Assembly (NCBI GenBank): GCA_023384105.1
Contig: JAHDXR010000014.1
Span: forward strand, 34,002 to 98,001
Source of the DNA: Hyphomonadaceae bacterium
GTDB taxonomy: Bacteria > Pseudomonadota > Alphaproteobacteria > Caulobacterales > Aquidulcibacteraceae
DNA: 64,000 nt
Reading direction: 5' to 3'
A program made the position numbers and the translations under genes. The notes beneath the pieces are model-generated. The model saw only the letters and a list, made by a program, of their open reading frames with translations, did not search any database and was not told the DNA's origin. The stretch's first letter is position 1. Every line of letters begins with the position of its first letter. Of the stretch, positions 39,525 to 49,697 are shown one piece after another.

Positions 39525-39916
39525 TGTTCGAGCGCACCATAACCTCCGTCATTACGTCGGCAGCGTTGGCGGGTGCGGCGATGCTGGTCGTGTTCGCTTC
39601 GGGCTTCGCCCTGTTCGCGCTGCTCGAGCCCTTGCTCGGCGGGGCCGGCGCGGCCGCCGTGGTGGCGCTCGCGGGCGCGCTGGTGATCGCGCTGTTTGCA
39701 CTTTACGTCCAGCTGCGGGCGCGCCGCCGCGAGCGCGAAGCGGCCATCGCCCAGGCCGCCATGCTCGATGCGCTGCCGCTCGGACTCGGCCAGCTCACCC
39801 GCGAGCACCCGATCCTGGCGACGGCGCTCACCGCCTTCAGCGGCGTGCTGGCCGCGCGCAACCCGGCCCTGGCGACGGCGTTCATGCAGCTCCTGAACAG
39901 CTTCGTCCGCCGCTGA
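39524..39916 (+). CDS. small membrane protein, holin/YqjE-like
   Basis: 130 aa with two TM helices; overlaps the upstream gene. Confidence 0.65.
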   Translation: MFERTITSVITSAALAGAAMLVVFASGFALFALLEPLLGGAGAAAVVALAGALVIALFALYVQLRARRREREAAIAQAAMLDALPLGLGQLTREHPILATALTAFSGVLAARNPALATAFMQLLNSFVRR

Positions 39917-39984
39917 CGCCCGGCGCTTTACATAAGCCCGCGCGGCGGCAAATCTCCCCTTAGAGATATGTGGGGAGACATCCG

Positions 39985-41205
39985 ATGAGGCTCATGCTGG
40001 CCGCCGCTGCGGCGGCCCTGTTCGCTGTCGGCGCCGCCGAGGCGCGCACCTGGCGCATCCAGCCCGGCCCTGAAGCCGAACAGCAGCTGCAGACCGCTTT
40101 GATCGAAGCCGCGCCCGGCGACACGGTTCAGCTCGGCCGCGGCCGATTCGAGCTAAGCGCGGGGCTCTCGCTCGACGTCGACCGCGTCACCATCCGCGGC
40201 GAGGGCGAAAGCCGTTCGATCCTCTCCTTCGACACCCAGCGCCGCGGCGCCGAAGGCCTGCTGATCACCTCCGACAACGTCACGCTGCGCGGCTTCGCTG
40301 TGGAAAACGCCCGCGGCGACGCCATCAAGGCGCGCGACTGCAACGGCGTCACCATCCGCGAAGTCCGCGTCGAGTGGACGCGCGGGCCGCACCCCGAGAA
40401 CGGCGCCTACGGGCTCTACCCGGTCAATTGCGACAATGTGCTGATCGAGCGCTCGATCGCGCGCGGCGCTTCCGACGCCGGCATCTATGTCGGCCAGTCG
40501 CGCAACATCATCGTCCGCGACAATATCGCCGAGTTCAACGTCGCCGGCATCGAGATCGAGAACAGCTTCAACGCCGACGTGTTCGGCAATACCGTCACCC
40601 GAAACACCGGCGGCGTCCTCGTGTTCGACCTGCCGGGCCTGCCGCAGAAGGGCGGCCACTCGGTGCGGGTGTTCCGCAACCGCATCGTCAATAACGACAC
40701 GCCGAACTTCGCCCCGGCCGGCAATATCGTCGCCGGCGTGCCTACCGGCACGGGCGTGCTGGTCATGGCCAACCGCAACGTCCACGTCTTCGACAACGAC
40801 ATCGCCGACAACGGCACGGTGAACGTGCTCGTCAGCGCCTACCGGAACGCGTTCGACGACGCCGACTACAACCCGCTCGCGCGCGACGTCGTCATCCGCA
40901 ACAACCGCTTCGGCAATACCGGGTTCGCGCCAGCGGGCGATCTCGCCGCGCTGGCGCAAATGGGCGTGCCGATCCCCGACGTGATCTGGGACGGTGCGAC
41001 CATGTATTCCGCCGGCGGCGCCCCGCGCAGCGAGGTCGTGCGCATCGTCGTGCGCGACAACAGCTCGACGCGCACCGGCCAAGGCAGCTTCCTGTCGCTC
41101 GGTTTGCCGGTCGCCGGTTCGCCGCTCACCGAGGCCGCGCCCGATCCGACCCCGCCGCCGCTGCTCGCCGTGCCCGAGCCGCCGCAAGTGCGGATCAGGA
41201 ATTGA
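39985..41205 (+). CDS. parallel beta-helix repeat protein (TIGR03805-like)
   Basis: Signal peptide; repeated DNVTLRGFAVENARGDAIKARDCNGVTIREV-type coils; adjacent diheme partner. Confidence 0.85.
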   Translation: MRLMLAAAAAALFAVGAAEARTWRIQPGPEAEQQLQTALIEAAPGDTVQLGRGRFELSAGLSLDVDRVTIRGEGESRSILSFDTQRRGAEGLLITSDNVTLRGFAVENARGDAIKARDCNGVTIREVRVEWTRGPHPENGAYGLYPVNCDNVLIERSIARGASDAGIYVGQSRNIIVRDNIAEFNVAGIEIENSFNADVFGNTVTRNTGGVLVFDLPGLPQKGGHSVRVFRNRIVNNDTPNFAPAGNIVAGVPTGTGVLVMANRNVHVFDNDIADNGTVNVLVSAYRNAFDDADYNPLARDVVIRNNRFGNTGFAPAGDLAALAQMGVPIPDVIWDGATMYSAGGAPRSEVVRIVVRDNSSTRTGQGSFLSLGLPVAGSPLTEAAPDPTPPPLLAVPEPPQVRIRN

Positions 41206-41207
41206 CG

Positions 41208-42311
41208 ATGCGCCTCGAACCTGTGGACCGCCGGCGCCTCGTTCTGCTGGTGATTGTCGCCGTCTTCGTACTCAGCGCGACCGCGGCTGCGCAGCGCATC
41301 TCGGCGCCGCCCGTGGACGACCGCGCCATCCTGGCCGAACGCCCGCCCGCCCTGCTCGCCGACTACCGCTTCTTCCGCGACGCCGGCGCGCGCGAACCGA
41401 GTGCGCGCGTGACGCCCTACGATCTCAACACCGCGCTCTATTCCGATGGCGCGCTGAAGTTCCGCTACGTCTATATCCCGGCAGGCGCGGAGGCGCGCTA
41501 CAACAGCGAAGGCGTGTTCGAGTTCCCAGTCGGCACGGTTCTGATCAAGACCTTCGCATTCGCCGAGGACATGCGCCGTCCTGACGAGAACGTCCGCTTC
41601 CTCGAAACCCGCCTGCTCATCCGCCGCGCCGAGGGCTGGATCGCGCTGCCCTACGTCTGGAACGAAGCGCAGACCGAAGCGCGCTATTCGCCGATCGGCG
41701 CCGACATTCCGATCCGTTTCACCGACGAACAGGGCCAGGCCGTCGCGCTCGACTGGGCCGTGCCCAACCGCAACCAGTGCAAGGCCTGCCACGACCGCGC
41801 CGGCGCGTTCGCGCCGATCGGCCCCAACGCGCGCAACCTCAATCACGACTTCACGTATGACTCAGGCGTGCAGAACCAGCTGGCCTACTGGCGCGCCGCC
41901 GGATTGCTCGACGCCGCGCCCGCCGACGCGCCCTACGCGCCGAACGCATTCGATCCCGCCAGCGGCGGGCTGAACGAGCGCGCCCGCGCCTATCTCGATG
42001 TGAACTGCGCGCACTGCCACAATCCCGAAGGCCCCGGCCACACCTCCGGCCTCGATCTGTCGTGGCGCCAGCGCGATCCTGCGCTGTGGGGCGTCAACAA
42101 GCGGCCCGTCGCCGCCGGCCGCGCCTCGGGCGGCTACGCCTTCGCCATCGAGCCCGGCCATCCCGAACGCTCGATCTTGGTGCATCGCATGACCTCGACC
42201 GATCCCGGCGTGATGATGCCCGAACTCGGCCGCCAGCTGGTCGACGAACGCGCCGTCGCGCTGATGCGCGACTGGATCGGCGGCATGCGCAGCGACGGCG
42301 GCTCGGACTGA
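41208..42311 (+). CDS. diheme c-type cytochrome-like protein (TIGR03806/SO2930-like)
   Basis: Two CxxCH motifs: NQCKACHDRAG and VNCAHCHNPEG. An in-frame TTG at 41202 is an alternative start. Confidence 0.88.
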   Translation: MRLEPVDRRRLVLLVIVAVFVLSATAAAQRISAPPVDDRAILAERPPALLADYRFFRDAGAREPSARVTPYDLNTALYSDGALKFRYVYIPAGAEARYNSEGVFEFPVGTVLIKTFAFAEDMRRPDENVRFLETRLLIRRAEGWIALPYVWNEAQTEARYSPIGADIPIRFTDEQGQAVALDWAVPNRNQCKACHDRAGAFAPIGPNARNLNHDFTYDSGVQNQLAYWRAAGLLDAAPADAPYAPNAFDPASGGLNERARAYLDVNCAHCHNPEGPGHTSGLDLSWRQRDPALWGVNKRPVAAGRASGGYAFAIEPGHPERSILVHRMTSTDPGVMMPELGRQLVDERAVALMRDWIGGMRSDGGSD

Positions 42312-42318
42312 AGCATCG

Positions 42319-42434
42319 TATGGACCGCCGGCGTCCCGCCGGCATGAGCGAACCTATCTAAGTTGAAGCACGCGGCTCCGCCGCGCTCCACCTTTCAAAG
42401 CTAGCTCATGCCGGCGGGACGCCGGCGGTCCATA
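42319..42434. repeat. family-A element, full length, inverted core
   Basis: TATGGACC...GGTCCATA; reverse-complement core GAGCTAGCTTTGAAAGGTGGAGCGCGGCGGAGCCGCG matches the 31211-31326 core. Confidence 0.92.
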
Positions 42435-42494
42435 AGGCGGCGCTTTAGGCGCACGAGGCGTCACACTTAAGCACAGTCATTCCGTGCAGCGCCG

Positions 42495-44282
42495 CTACAT
42501 TCGCTCCGGCACGTCGATGCCGAGCAGATCGAGCGTCAGCGTGAGCTGTTTCAGCGTCGCGGCGGCGAGCGCGAGCCGCGAGGCGCGCACCGCGCCTTCG
42601 GACGGCAGGATCGGGCAGTTGGTGTAGAAGCCCGAGAACGCCTGCGCGAGCGCATAGGCGTGCTCGGCCAGGAAGTGCGGCGCCTTCTTCTCGTACGCCA
42701 GCCGCAGCGCCTGATCGAAACCGTCGAGCGCGAGCGCCAGCGTGCGCTCCGCCTCGTGCCCGATCGCGATCGGGCCGGGCTTCACCCCCTGCTCGTCCGC
42801 CTTGCGCAGGATGCTTTTAATGCGGACGGCCTGGTACAGCAGGTACGGCCCGGTCTTGCCCTCGAAGCTCATGAAGCGGTCGAGGTCGAACACGTAGCTG
42901 GTGCCGCGGAAATTGGAGAGATCGGCGAACTTGATCGCCGCGATGGCGACCTTGTGCGCGACGTCCTCGAACTCCTGCATCGAGAAGTCCGCGCCGATCT
43001 CGTTTTCCTTCAGCCGCTCGCGCGCCTTGTCTTCCGCTTGCCCGATCAGGTCCTGCAGCTTCAGCACGCCGCCGGCGCGGGTCTTGAACGGCTTGCCGTC
43101 CGGCCCGTTCATGGTGCCGAAGCCGACATGCTCAAGCTGATCGCGGCGGACATAGCCCGCCTTCGCCGCCGCGCGGTACACCTGCTCGAAATGGTCGGCT
43201 TGGCGCTGGTCGACCACATACAGGATCAGTTCCGGATTCTGATCGCGCACGCGCTGCAGAATCGTGGCGAGATCGGTGGTGCCGTACATGGCCGAGCCTT
43301 CGCTCGACACCACCAGCAGCGGATCGGGGCTTTCGACCTCGATCACCGTTCCGTCGTCGAGCTTCTTCTTCTTGGTCTCGCCCGGCCCCGCCACGCGCAC
43401 GATCCGCGCGCCCTGGTCCTCTTCGAGCAGGCCCTTGGCTTCGAGGTCCTTGACCATGTCGGGGATCAGCGGATCGGCGTCGCTTTCGCCGAGCCAGAGA
43501 TCGAAATCGACGCCGAGCGCGGCGAAGTCGCGCTTCTGCGCCGCCATCGAGACGTCGTGCATCGCCCTCCAAATGGTGCGGTGCGGTTCGGCGCCCGCCT
43601 GCAGCGCCGCCGTCGCCTTGCGCGCGCGGTCGCGGAACGCAGCGTCGTCACGGGCCTTCGCCGCCGCCGCCGGATACGCCGTCTCCAGCTGCTCCAGCGT
43701 CAACGACTTCAGCCGCGCATCGATCTTGGCGGCGTCGCCGAAGCCGCCGAGTTCGTCTTCCAGCGCCGTGATGACGAGGCCCATCTGGAAGCCCCAATCG
43801 CCGAAATGCGCGTCGCCCCACACTTCGTCGCCGCGGAAGCGATAGATACGCTTGACGCTCTCGCCGATGATCGAGGCGCGCAGGTGGCCCACATGCATGC
43901 CCTTGGCCACGTTCGGCCCGCCATAATCGACCACCACGCGCCGCGGCGTCTCCACAGCGCTCGCGCCCGCCTTGGCGTCGTCGGCGACGCACTGCGCGCG
44001 CTCGGCGAGCGCTTCGGCGGTGACCTTGAAGTTGAGGAAGCCCGGCCCCGCAATGCTCGGCGCCGGCGCGAGATCGGTCGCGTTCCACGCCGCCGCCACG
44101 CTTTGCGCCACCTCTTGCGGCTTCCTGCCCGCGCCCTTCGCCACCGCGAGCGCGCCATTGGCTTGAAACTCGCCCAGGTCCGGCCGGTCCGACCGGCGCA
44201 CGTCGGCCTGCTTGGGATCGAGTCCAAGCTTGGCGAACACCGCTGCGTTCGCCGCGGTCAGTGCGCTGGCGAGGTCTTTCAT
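42495..44282 (-). CDS. argS: arginyl-tRNA synthetase
   Basis: [26 protein letters not shown]-terminal DALR-type domain. Confidence 0.97.
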   Translation of the reverse strand: MKDLASALTAANAAVFAKLGLDPKQADVRRSDRPDLGEFQANGALAVAKGAGRKPQEVAQSVAAAWNATDLAPAPSIAGPGFLNFKVTAEALAERAQCVADDAKAGASAVETPRRVVVDYGGPNVAKGMHVGHLRASIIGESVKRIYRFRGDEVWGDAHFGDWGFQMGLVITALEDELGGFGDAAKIDARLKSLTLEQLETAYPAAAAKARDDAAFRDRARKATAALQAGAEPHRTIWRAMHDVSMAAQKRDFAALGVDFDLWLGESDADPLIPDMVKDLEAKGLLEEDQGARIVRVAGPGETKKKKLDDGTVIEVESPDPLLVVSSEGSAMYGTTDLATILQRVRDQNPELILYVVDQRQADHFEQVYRAAAKAGYVRRDQLEHVGFGTMNGPDGKPFKTRAGGVLKLQDLIGQAEDKARERLKENEIGADFSMQEFEDVAHKVAIAAIKFADLSNFRGTSYVFDLDRFMSFEGKTGPYLLYQAVRIKSILRKADEQGVKPGPIAIGHEAERTLALALDGFDQALRLAYEKKAPHFLAEHAYALAQAFSGFYTNCPILPSEGAVRASRLALAAATLKQLTLTLDLLGIDVPERM

Positions 44283-44352
44283 GCCTGCGGAATGGGGTGC
44301 TGGGCCAATGGCGTCAAGCGCGACGCAATGCTTCCCCGCTTGCGGGGGCGGA

Positions 44353-45015
44353 TCACTGCCCCGGCGAGACGCTCGAACCGGCGTCGATGCGGAAGCGGCG
44401 GCCGTCGCGGTTGAACTGCAGCTGCTCCGGCGTCAGCTCGAAGCCGACCAGAATCTCGAAGTTCTCGCCCGAGATTTCCTCGTTGGCGCGCGGGATCACG
44501 ATCCGCTCGATCGTCTCGGTGTGGGCGACCACCGATTGGCCGCGCGGCCAGCGCACGTCGATGTCGTAATAGACCTTCTCGATCGGGGCGCGGCCGCGGC
44601 GCGTCACCGCCACCCAGTAGCGGTAGGTCTGCCGGTCCGACGTCGCCGCCGGGCCGCGGCCGAACGCCATGTCGATCTCGAGGTTCATGGTGATCGGGTC
44701 GGCGCCGACATAGCGGCACAGGCCGCGCACGCCCTGCATCTCGCCCGTATATTCGATGTTGGCGTAGCGGACCTGATCCGGCGCGGCGAAGTCGACGATG
44801 CGGGAGCTGTCGTAGAGCACGCCCATCAGCGGGCACGGGCCGACGTTCGGACGGTTGTCATTGCCGACGAGGCGGTCGAGCCATGTCGGCTCGCGCTCGG
44901 CGCGCTGCTCTTGCGGCGTCACCCCGCCCGGCAGTTCGACTGTGCGCCCGCGCGACGAGGAGCACGCCGCTACAGCCAGGACGCACGAAAGCAAAAGCGC
45001 TGCCGGGAGCTTCAT
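44353..45015 (-). CDS. hypothetical lipoprotein
   Basis: Lipobox [10 protein letters not shown]; 220 aa. Confidence 0.75.
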   Translation of the reverse strand: MKLPAALLLSCVLAVAACSSSRGRTVELPGGVTPQEQRAEREPTWLDRLVGNDNRPNVGPCPLMGVLYDSSRIVDFAAPDQVRYANIEYTGEMQGVRGLCRYVGADPITMNLEIDMAFGRGPAATSDRQTYRYWVAVTRRGRAPIEKVYYDIDVRWPRGQSVVAHTETIERIVIPRANEEISGENFEILVGFELTPEQLQFNRDGRRFRIDAGSSVSPGQ

Positions 45016-45160
45016 TCGGACCCTCTTCCGCCCCTATTACGTCCTTGGGGCCAAGCAGCGGCGGCTGCATGTCTCACCCCGCCTCCAAGGCAAATGGCGT
45101 CGGGCCGTGATAGCTTCGCCCCGGGCCAGCCGCAACAGAGCCGGGCGCCTGGACCTGCCG

Positions 45161-46141
45161 ATGTGCGAAAACTTCTCCACTGGGCCGACCGTCTTGCCAG
45201 AAAAACGCCCCATTTCAATCCTGTTGGCCGCCCCGCGCGGCTTCTGCGCGGGGGTCGACCGGGCCATCCAGATCGTCGAGCAGGCGATCCGGAAATGGGG
45301 CGCGCCGGTCTATGTCCGGCACGAGATTGTCCACAACCGCCACGTGGTGGAGCGGCTGGAAGCGCTGGGCGCGGTGTTCGTGGAAGAGCTGGACGACTGC
45401 CCCGACGACCGCCCGGTGATCTTCTCCGCGCACGGCGTGCCGAAAGCGGTGCCGGCTGAGGCGCGGCGGCGCACGATGGTCTATGTCGACGCCACCTGCC
45501 CGCTGGTTTCCAAGGTGCATGTCGAAGCGCAGCGCCATTTCGACGCCGGCCGCGAGATCGTGCTGATCGGCCACGCCGGCCACCCCGAGGTCATCGGCAC
45601 GATGGGCCAATTGCCGGACGGCGCCATCACGCTGATCGAGACGACGGCGGACGCCGAGGCGTTCGCGCCGCGCGATCCATCCAAGCTCTCGTTCGTGACG
45701 CAGACGACGCTCTCGGTCGACGATACGGCCGAAATGGTCGGCGTGCTGCAGCGGCGCTTCCCCGGCATCGCCGCGCCGCACAAGGAAGACATCTGCTACG
45801 CCACCACCAACCGCCAGGATGCGGTGAAGGGGATGGCCGAACAATCGGATCTGGTGCTGGTGATCGGTTCGCCGAAAAGCTCCAACTCGGTGCGCCTGGT
45901 CGAGGTCGCCAAGCGCGCCGGCGTGCGCGATGCGCGCCTGGTCGGCTCGGCCGAGGACGTCGACTGGTCCTGGTTCGAGAACGTACGCAGCGTCGGCGTC
46001 ACTGCCGGCGCCAGCGCGCCGGAAGATCTGGTCGAAGGCCTGATCGCCGCCATCGCCGCACGCTTCGACGCCGCCGTGCAGGAAGTGCGCGTGACGAAGG
46101 AAGACGTGACGTTCAAACTGCCGCGCGTGCTGGCGGAGTGA
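45161..46141 (+). CDS. ispH: 4-hydroxy-3-methylbut-2-enyl diphosphate reductase
   Basis: [63 protein letters not shown]. Confidence 0.97.
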   Translation: MCENFSTGPTVLPEKRPISILLAAPRGFCAGVDRAIQIVEQAIRKWGAPVYVRHEIVHNRHVVERLEALGAVFVEELDDCPDDRPVIFSAHGVPKAVPAEARRRTMVYVDATCPLVSKVHVEAQRHFDAGREIVLIGHAGHPEVIGTMGQLPDGAITLIETTADAEAFAPRDPSKLSFVTQTTLSVDDTAEMVGVLQRRFPGIAAPHKEDICYATTNRQDAVKGMAEQSDLVLVIGSPKSSNSVRLVEVAKRAGVRDARLVGSAEDVDWSWFENVRSVGVTAGASAPEDLVEGLIAAIAARFDAAVQEVRVTKEDVTFKLPRVLAE

Positions 46142-46154
46142 GAAAGCGACGCCC

Positions 46155-46203
46155 TTCTTGGACCGTCGGCGTCCCCGCCGGCGAGATGCCGGCGGTCCAA
46201 GAA
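46155..46203. repeat. family-A short form
   Basis: TTCTTGGACCGTCGGCGTCCCCGCCGGCGAGATGCCGGCGGTCCAAGAA; abuts the next start codon. Confidence 0.88.
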
Positions 46204-46997
46204 TGAGCGCGCTCGCCGGCCTGCTTTCGCGCCTGATCGCCGAAGTGCGCGAAGCCAGCCCCAACCGCCCGGCGCTGATCGGCGTCGGCGGCGCGCAGGG
46301 ATCGGGCAAGTCGTTCCAGTGCCGCGCCTACGTCGCCGCGCATCCGCGCATCGCCCATTTCTCCATGGACGACGTCTATCTTACTCGCGCCGAGCGCGAG
46401 GCGCTGGCGGCGGCGGTTCATCCGCTCTGCATCACCCGCGGCCCGCCCGGCGCGCACGATCTCGATCTCGCCGACCGCATCATCGAAGCGCTCGAAACCG
46501 CGTCGCCCGCCGCACGCACGCCGCTGCCGCGCTTCGACAAAGCCAAGGACGACCGCGCGCCGGAGTCCGAATGGCCGGTGTTCGCCGGCCGCCCCGAAGC
46601 GATCCTCGTCGACGGCTGGTGCATGGGCGCGGCGCCGCTCGATCCCGCCGACCTCGGCGCGCCGATCAACGCCCTGGAGCGCGAGGAGGACGCCGACGGC
46701 GCCTGGCGGCGCTTCCTCGCCGCCCGCCTGGCCGACGACTATCAGGCTTTCTTCGCGGCGTTCGACGCGCTGATCTATCTCCAGGCGCCCAGCTGGGAGA
46801 TCGTCCGCGCCTGGCGCGGCCAGCAGGAAGAAGAAACGCTCGGCCGCCCCCTCGCCGCAGCGGAGAACGCCGCGCTCGATCGCTTCGTCATGCACTACGA
46901 GCGCGTGACACGCGCCATGCTCCAAGGCCATCATGGCGCGCAATGGATCGTCCGTCTGGACGAGGCGCGGAACGTGGTGCGGATCGAAGAGCGATGA
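46203..46997 (+). CDS. P-loop kinase, D-glycerate 3-kinase (GLYK/YGR205W)-like
   Basis: GVGGAQGSGKS Walker A; SMDDVYLTRAEREALA, TRGPPGAHDLDL, PRFDKAKDDRAPESEW. Confidence 0.82.
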   Translation: MSALAGLLSRLIAEVREASPNRPALIGVGGAQGSGKSFQCRAYVAAHPRIAHFSMDDVYLTRAEREALAAAVHPLCITRGPPGAHDLDLADRIIEALETASPAARTPLPRFDKAKDDRAPESEWPVFAGRPEAILVDGWCMGAAPLDPADLGAPINALEREEDADGAWRRFLAARLADDYQAFFAAFDALIYLQAPSWEIVRAWRGQQEEETLGRPLAAAENAALDRFVMHYERVTRAMLQGHHGAQWIVRLDEARNVVRIEER

Positions 46998-47012
46998 AGA
47001 CGGAAGAGGCCC

Positions 47013-47060
47013 TTCTTGGACCGCCGGCGTCCCCGCCGGCGCGACGCCGGCGCTCCAAGT
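47013..47060. repeat. family-A short form
   Basis: TTCTTGGACCGCCGGCGTCCCCGCCGGCGCGACGCCGGCGCTCCAAG between the kinase gene and thrB. Confidence 0.88.
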
Positions 47061-47065
47061 AAGCC

Positions 47066-48025
47066 ATGGCCGTCTACACCCAGCTCTCCGACGCCGACCT
47101 CGCGGCGCTGCTCGGCGAATACGAGCTTGGCCCCGCCACCTCGTGCAAGGGCATCGCCGAGGGCGTGGAGAATTCCAACTATCTGCTGCGCACGCCGGCC
47201 GGACAATTCATCCTGACGCTCTTCGAAAAACGCGTGCGCGAGGAAGACCTGCCCTTCTTCATGCAGATCATGGCGCGGCTGGCCGAGCGCGGCGTGCCGG
47301 CGCCGCAGCCGATCGCCACCAAGGCCGGGGCGCTGTTCACGCACGCCAAGAACAGGCCCGCCGCCATCATCTCCTTCCTCGAAGGCGTGTGGCCGCGCTC
47401 GCCCGACATCGGTCACTGCGCCGCCATCGGCGAAACCCTGGCGCGCATGCACGTGGCGCTCGAAGGCTTCGAACTCGAACGCGAAAACACGCTCTCGCTC
47501 GACGGCTGGGAGCGCCTGATCGCGCCGCGTCTGGCGCAAGCGGAATATCTGCGTCCGGGTCTCGCGCGCCTGATCGAGCGCGACGTGGCCGAAACGCGCG
47601 CCGCCTGGCCCGGCGGCTTGCCGCGCGGTCCGATCCACGCCGATCTGTTTCCCGACAACGCGCTCTTCCTCGGCGACCGCCTCACCGGCGTGATCGACTT
47701 CTACTTCGCCTGCACCGACTTCCTCGCCTACGACCTCGCCGTCTGCCTCAACGCCTGGTGCTTCGCGCAGGAGCGCGAGTACGACATCGCCCGCGGCGCG
47801 GCGATGATCGCGGCCTACGAAACCATCCGCCCGCTCGCGGAAGCGGAACGCGAAGCGCTCCCCACGCTCTGCCGCGGCGCCGCGCTCCGCTTCTTCGCGA
47901 CGCGCCTGACGGATTGGGGCGACACCCCCGCCGGCGCGCTGGTAAAGCCGAAAGACCCGCTGGAATACGCCGACAAACTCGCGTTCCATCGCAGCGCAAA
48001 GGGAGCCGCGGATTATGGCGCGTGA
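47066..48025 (+). CDS. thrB: homoserine kinase (ThrB, APH-like)
   Basis: MAVYTQLSDADLAALLGEYELG...GIAEGVENSNYLLRT, GPIHADLFPDNALFLGDRLTGVIDFYFACTD. Confidence 0.96.
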   Translation: MAVYTQLSDADLAALLGEYELGPATSCKGIAEGVENSNYLLRTPAGQFILTLFEKRVREEDLPFFMQIMARLAERGVPAPQPIATKAGALFTHAKNRPAAIISFLEGVWPRSPDIGHCAAIGETLARMHVALEGFELERENTLSLDGWERLIAPRLAQAEYLRPGLARLIERDVAETRAAWPGGLPRGPIHADLFPDNALFLGDRLTGVIDFYFACTDFLAYDLAVCLNAWCFAQEREYDIARGAAMIAAYETIRPLAEAEREALPTLCRGAALRFFATRLTDWGDTPAGALVKPKDPLEYADKLAFHRSAKGAADYGA

Positions 48026-48031
48026 GCGCGA

Positions 48032-48628
48032 TCAGCCCTCGGCCGCCTCGAACGAAACGTCGGCGTAAATCTCCGCCAGCGGCAGTTCGACGCCGAATCC
48101 GCTCAGCCGCAGCACCGCGCCATCGCCTTCCACGGTTTCGCTGATCCAGGCGTCGTTCGCGGCGCGCGAATAGAGCACGAGCCGCGCCGCGTCGCTGTCC
48201 AGCACCGCGATATGCCGAAGCGTGGCGACCGCCTTGTATTCGTCCACCTTGGCGAAGCGCGTGAAATTGGCGTTGCTGGGCGACAGCACCTCGAACACCG
48301 CCGCGGGGCCGGCAGCCGTCAGATCGTCGGGCTTTGTCGGCCCGCAATCCACCAGCACGTCCGGCCTGCGGACATTCTCGTCACCCGCCGTCAACAGCGA
48401 AAAATCGGCCGTGTGCGGCCTGCATCCGCTCCCGCGCAGCCGGTCGCGCAGCAACACAAGCAAATTGACGACGATCACGTCATGGCGCTGCCGCGCGCCC
48501 GCCATCATTTGCGTGGGCGCGATCTGGATGGGAACGCCGCGAACCAGCTCCCAGCGCTCGCCTTCCCGGCGAGTGCACCAGATCAGGAATTCCCTGGCGC
48601 TCATGGTTTGGGTCGCAGCGTCGGCCAT
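48032..48628 (-). CDS. Uma2 family endonuclease-like protein
   Basis: MSAREFLIWCTRREGERWELVRGVPI, RRPDVLVDCG, AAVFEVLSPSN. Confidence 0.88.
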   Translation of the reverse strand: MADAATQTMSAREFLIWCTRREGERWELVRGVPIQIAPTQMMAGARQRHDVIVVNLLVLLRDRLRGSGCRPHTADFSLLTAGDENVRRPDVLVDCGPTKPDDLTAAGPAAVFEVLSPSNANFTRFAKVDEYKAVATLRHIAVLDSDAARLVLYSRAANDAWISETVEGDGAVLRLSGFGVELPLAEIYADVSFEAAEG

Positions 48629-48677
48629 GACGCCGTACTCTAGCACGAACTTTCGACGCAGCTTAAGTCCCTAACCG

Positions 48678-49118
48678 ATGAGCAACACGGTGGACATCTG
48701 GACCGACGGCGCCTGCAGCGGCAATCCCGGCCCCGGCGGCTGGGGCGCGGTGCTGCGCTATGGCGAGACGGAGAAGGAATTCTCCGGCGCCGAAGCCGCC
48801 ACCACCAACAACCGCATGGAGCTGATGGCGGCGATCGTGGCGCTCAACGCACTGAAGCGTTCGAGCAGAGTGCGGCTGCACACCGATTCCAAGTACGTCA
48901 TGGACGGCGTCACCAAGTGGATTCACGGTTGGAAGAAGAACGGCTGGAAAACCGCCGACAAGAAGCCGGTGAAGAACGAAGACCTCTGGCGCGAACTCGA
49001 CGAAGCCAACGCCCGCCACCAGGTCGAGTGGAAATGGGTCAAGGGCCACGCCGACGACGTCATGAACAACCGCGCCGACGAACTCGCCCGCAACGCCATC
49101 AAGACGCTGAAAGCCTAG
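48678..49118 (+). CDS. rnhA: ribonuclease HI
   Basis: [55 protein letters not shown]. Confidence 0.97.
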   Translation: MSNTVDIWTDGACSGNPGPGGWGAVLRYGETEKEFSGAEAATTNNRMELMAAIVALNALKRSSRVRLHTDSKYVMDGVTKWIHGWKKNGWKTADKKPVKNEDLWRELDEANARHQVEWKWVKGHADDVMNNRADELARNAIKTLKA

Positions 49119-49146
49119 CGCAACCTCTCCCTTTCAAAAGTTCGCG

Positions 49147-49175
49147 CCGGCCGGCGAGGACGCCGGCGGTCCATA
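49147..49175. repeat. family-A solo arm
   Basis: GCCGGCCGGCGAGGACGCCGGCGGTCCATA preceded by core-like CTTTCAAAAG; the matching left arm is absent. Confidence 0.75.
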
Positions 49176-49176
49176 T

Positions 49177-49626
49177 TCAGGCGCGTTTCACTTTGAGCGT
49201 GGCGCCGTCGACGCTGTCGACCACCACCGCCTGCCCGGGCTCCAGCGCCTCGTCGCTCACCGCGCGCCAGATCGTGTCCTGCACTTTCACCGAGCCCACG
49301 CCGTTGGCGAAGTTCGCGATCACGCCGCGCGCGCCGATCAGGGCCGCCGATCGCTCGTTCAGCCCGCTCGCGGCGCCTTCCTTCTTCCAGCGCTCCACCA
49401 AGGGCCGGCCGAACCAGGTCAGCGCGATCACCAGCACGGCGAACATGCTTATGTCCGCGAGCCAGCCGGTGGCGCCGGCAAGCGAGATCAGCGCGGTGAT
49501 GAACGCCGCCACTGCAGGCCAGAGCAGATAGGTCGTGCCGCTCGCCATTTCGGCGATCAGCAGAACGAGGCCCAGCACCAGCCAGTGCATCGGGCCCATG
49601 CTGGCGAGGAAAGCGATCAGGTCCAT
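49177..49626 (-). CDS. NfeD family protein
   Basis: 149 aa, TM helices then OB-like region; partner of the SPFH protein gene. Confidence 0.85.
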   Translation of the reverse strand: MDLIAFLASMGPMHWLVLGLVLLIAEMASGTTYLLWPAVAAFITALISLAGATGWLADISMFAVLVIALTWFGRPLVERWKKEGAASGLNERSAALIGARGVIANFANGVGSVKVQDTIWRAVSDEALEPGQAVVVDSVDGATLKVKRA

Positions 49627-49667
49627 AGATCCAATGTAGCGGCGCCCGGCGCCGGCGCAAAGGCGGA

Positions 49668-49695
49668 GGAGCGCGGGTCTTCAGACCCGCGCTCC
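49668..49695. repeat. family-B palindrome (solo)
   Basis: GGAGCGCGGGTCT-TC-AGACCCGCGCTCC between the SPFH and NfeD genes. Confidence 0.85.
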
Positions 49696-49697
49696 GA

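Noticed and set aside
42660-44414. 584-aa plus-strand ORF opposite argS
   Set aside because: Shadow of argS.
46158-46202. N-terminal extension MDRRRPRRRDAGGPR of the kinase ORF
   Set aside because: It is translation of the family-A palindrome; true start at MSALAGLLSRL.
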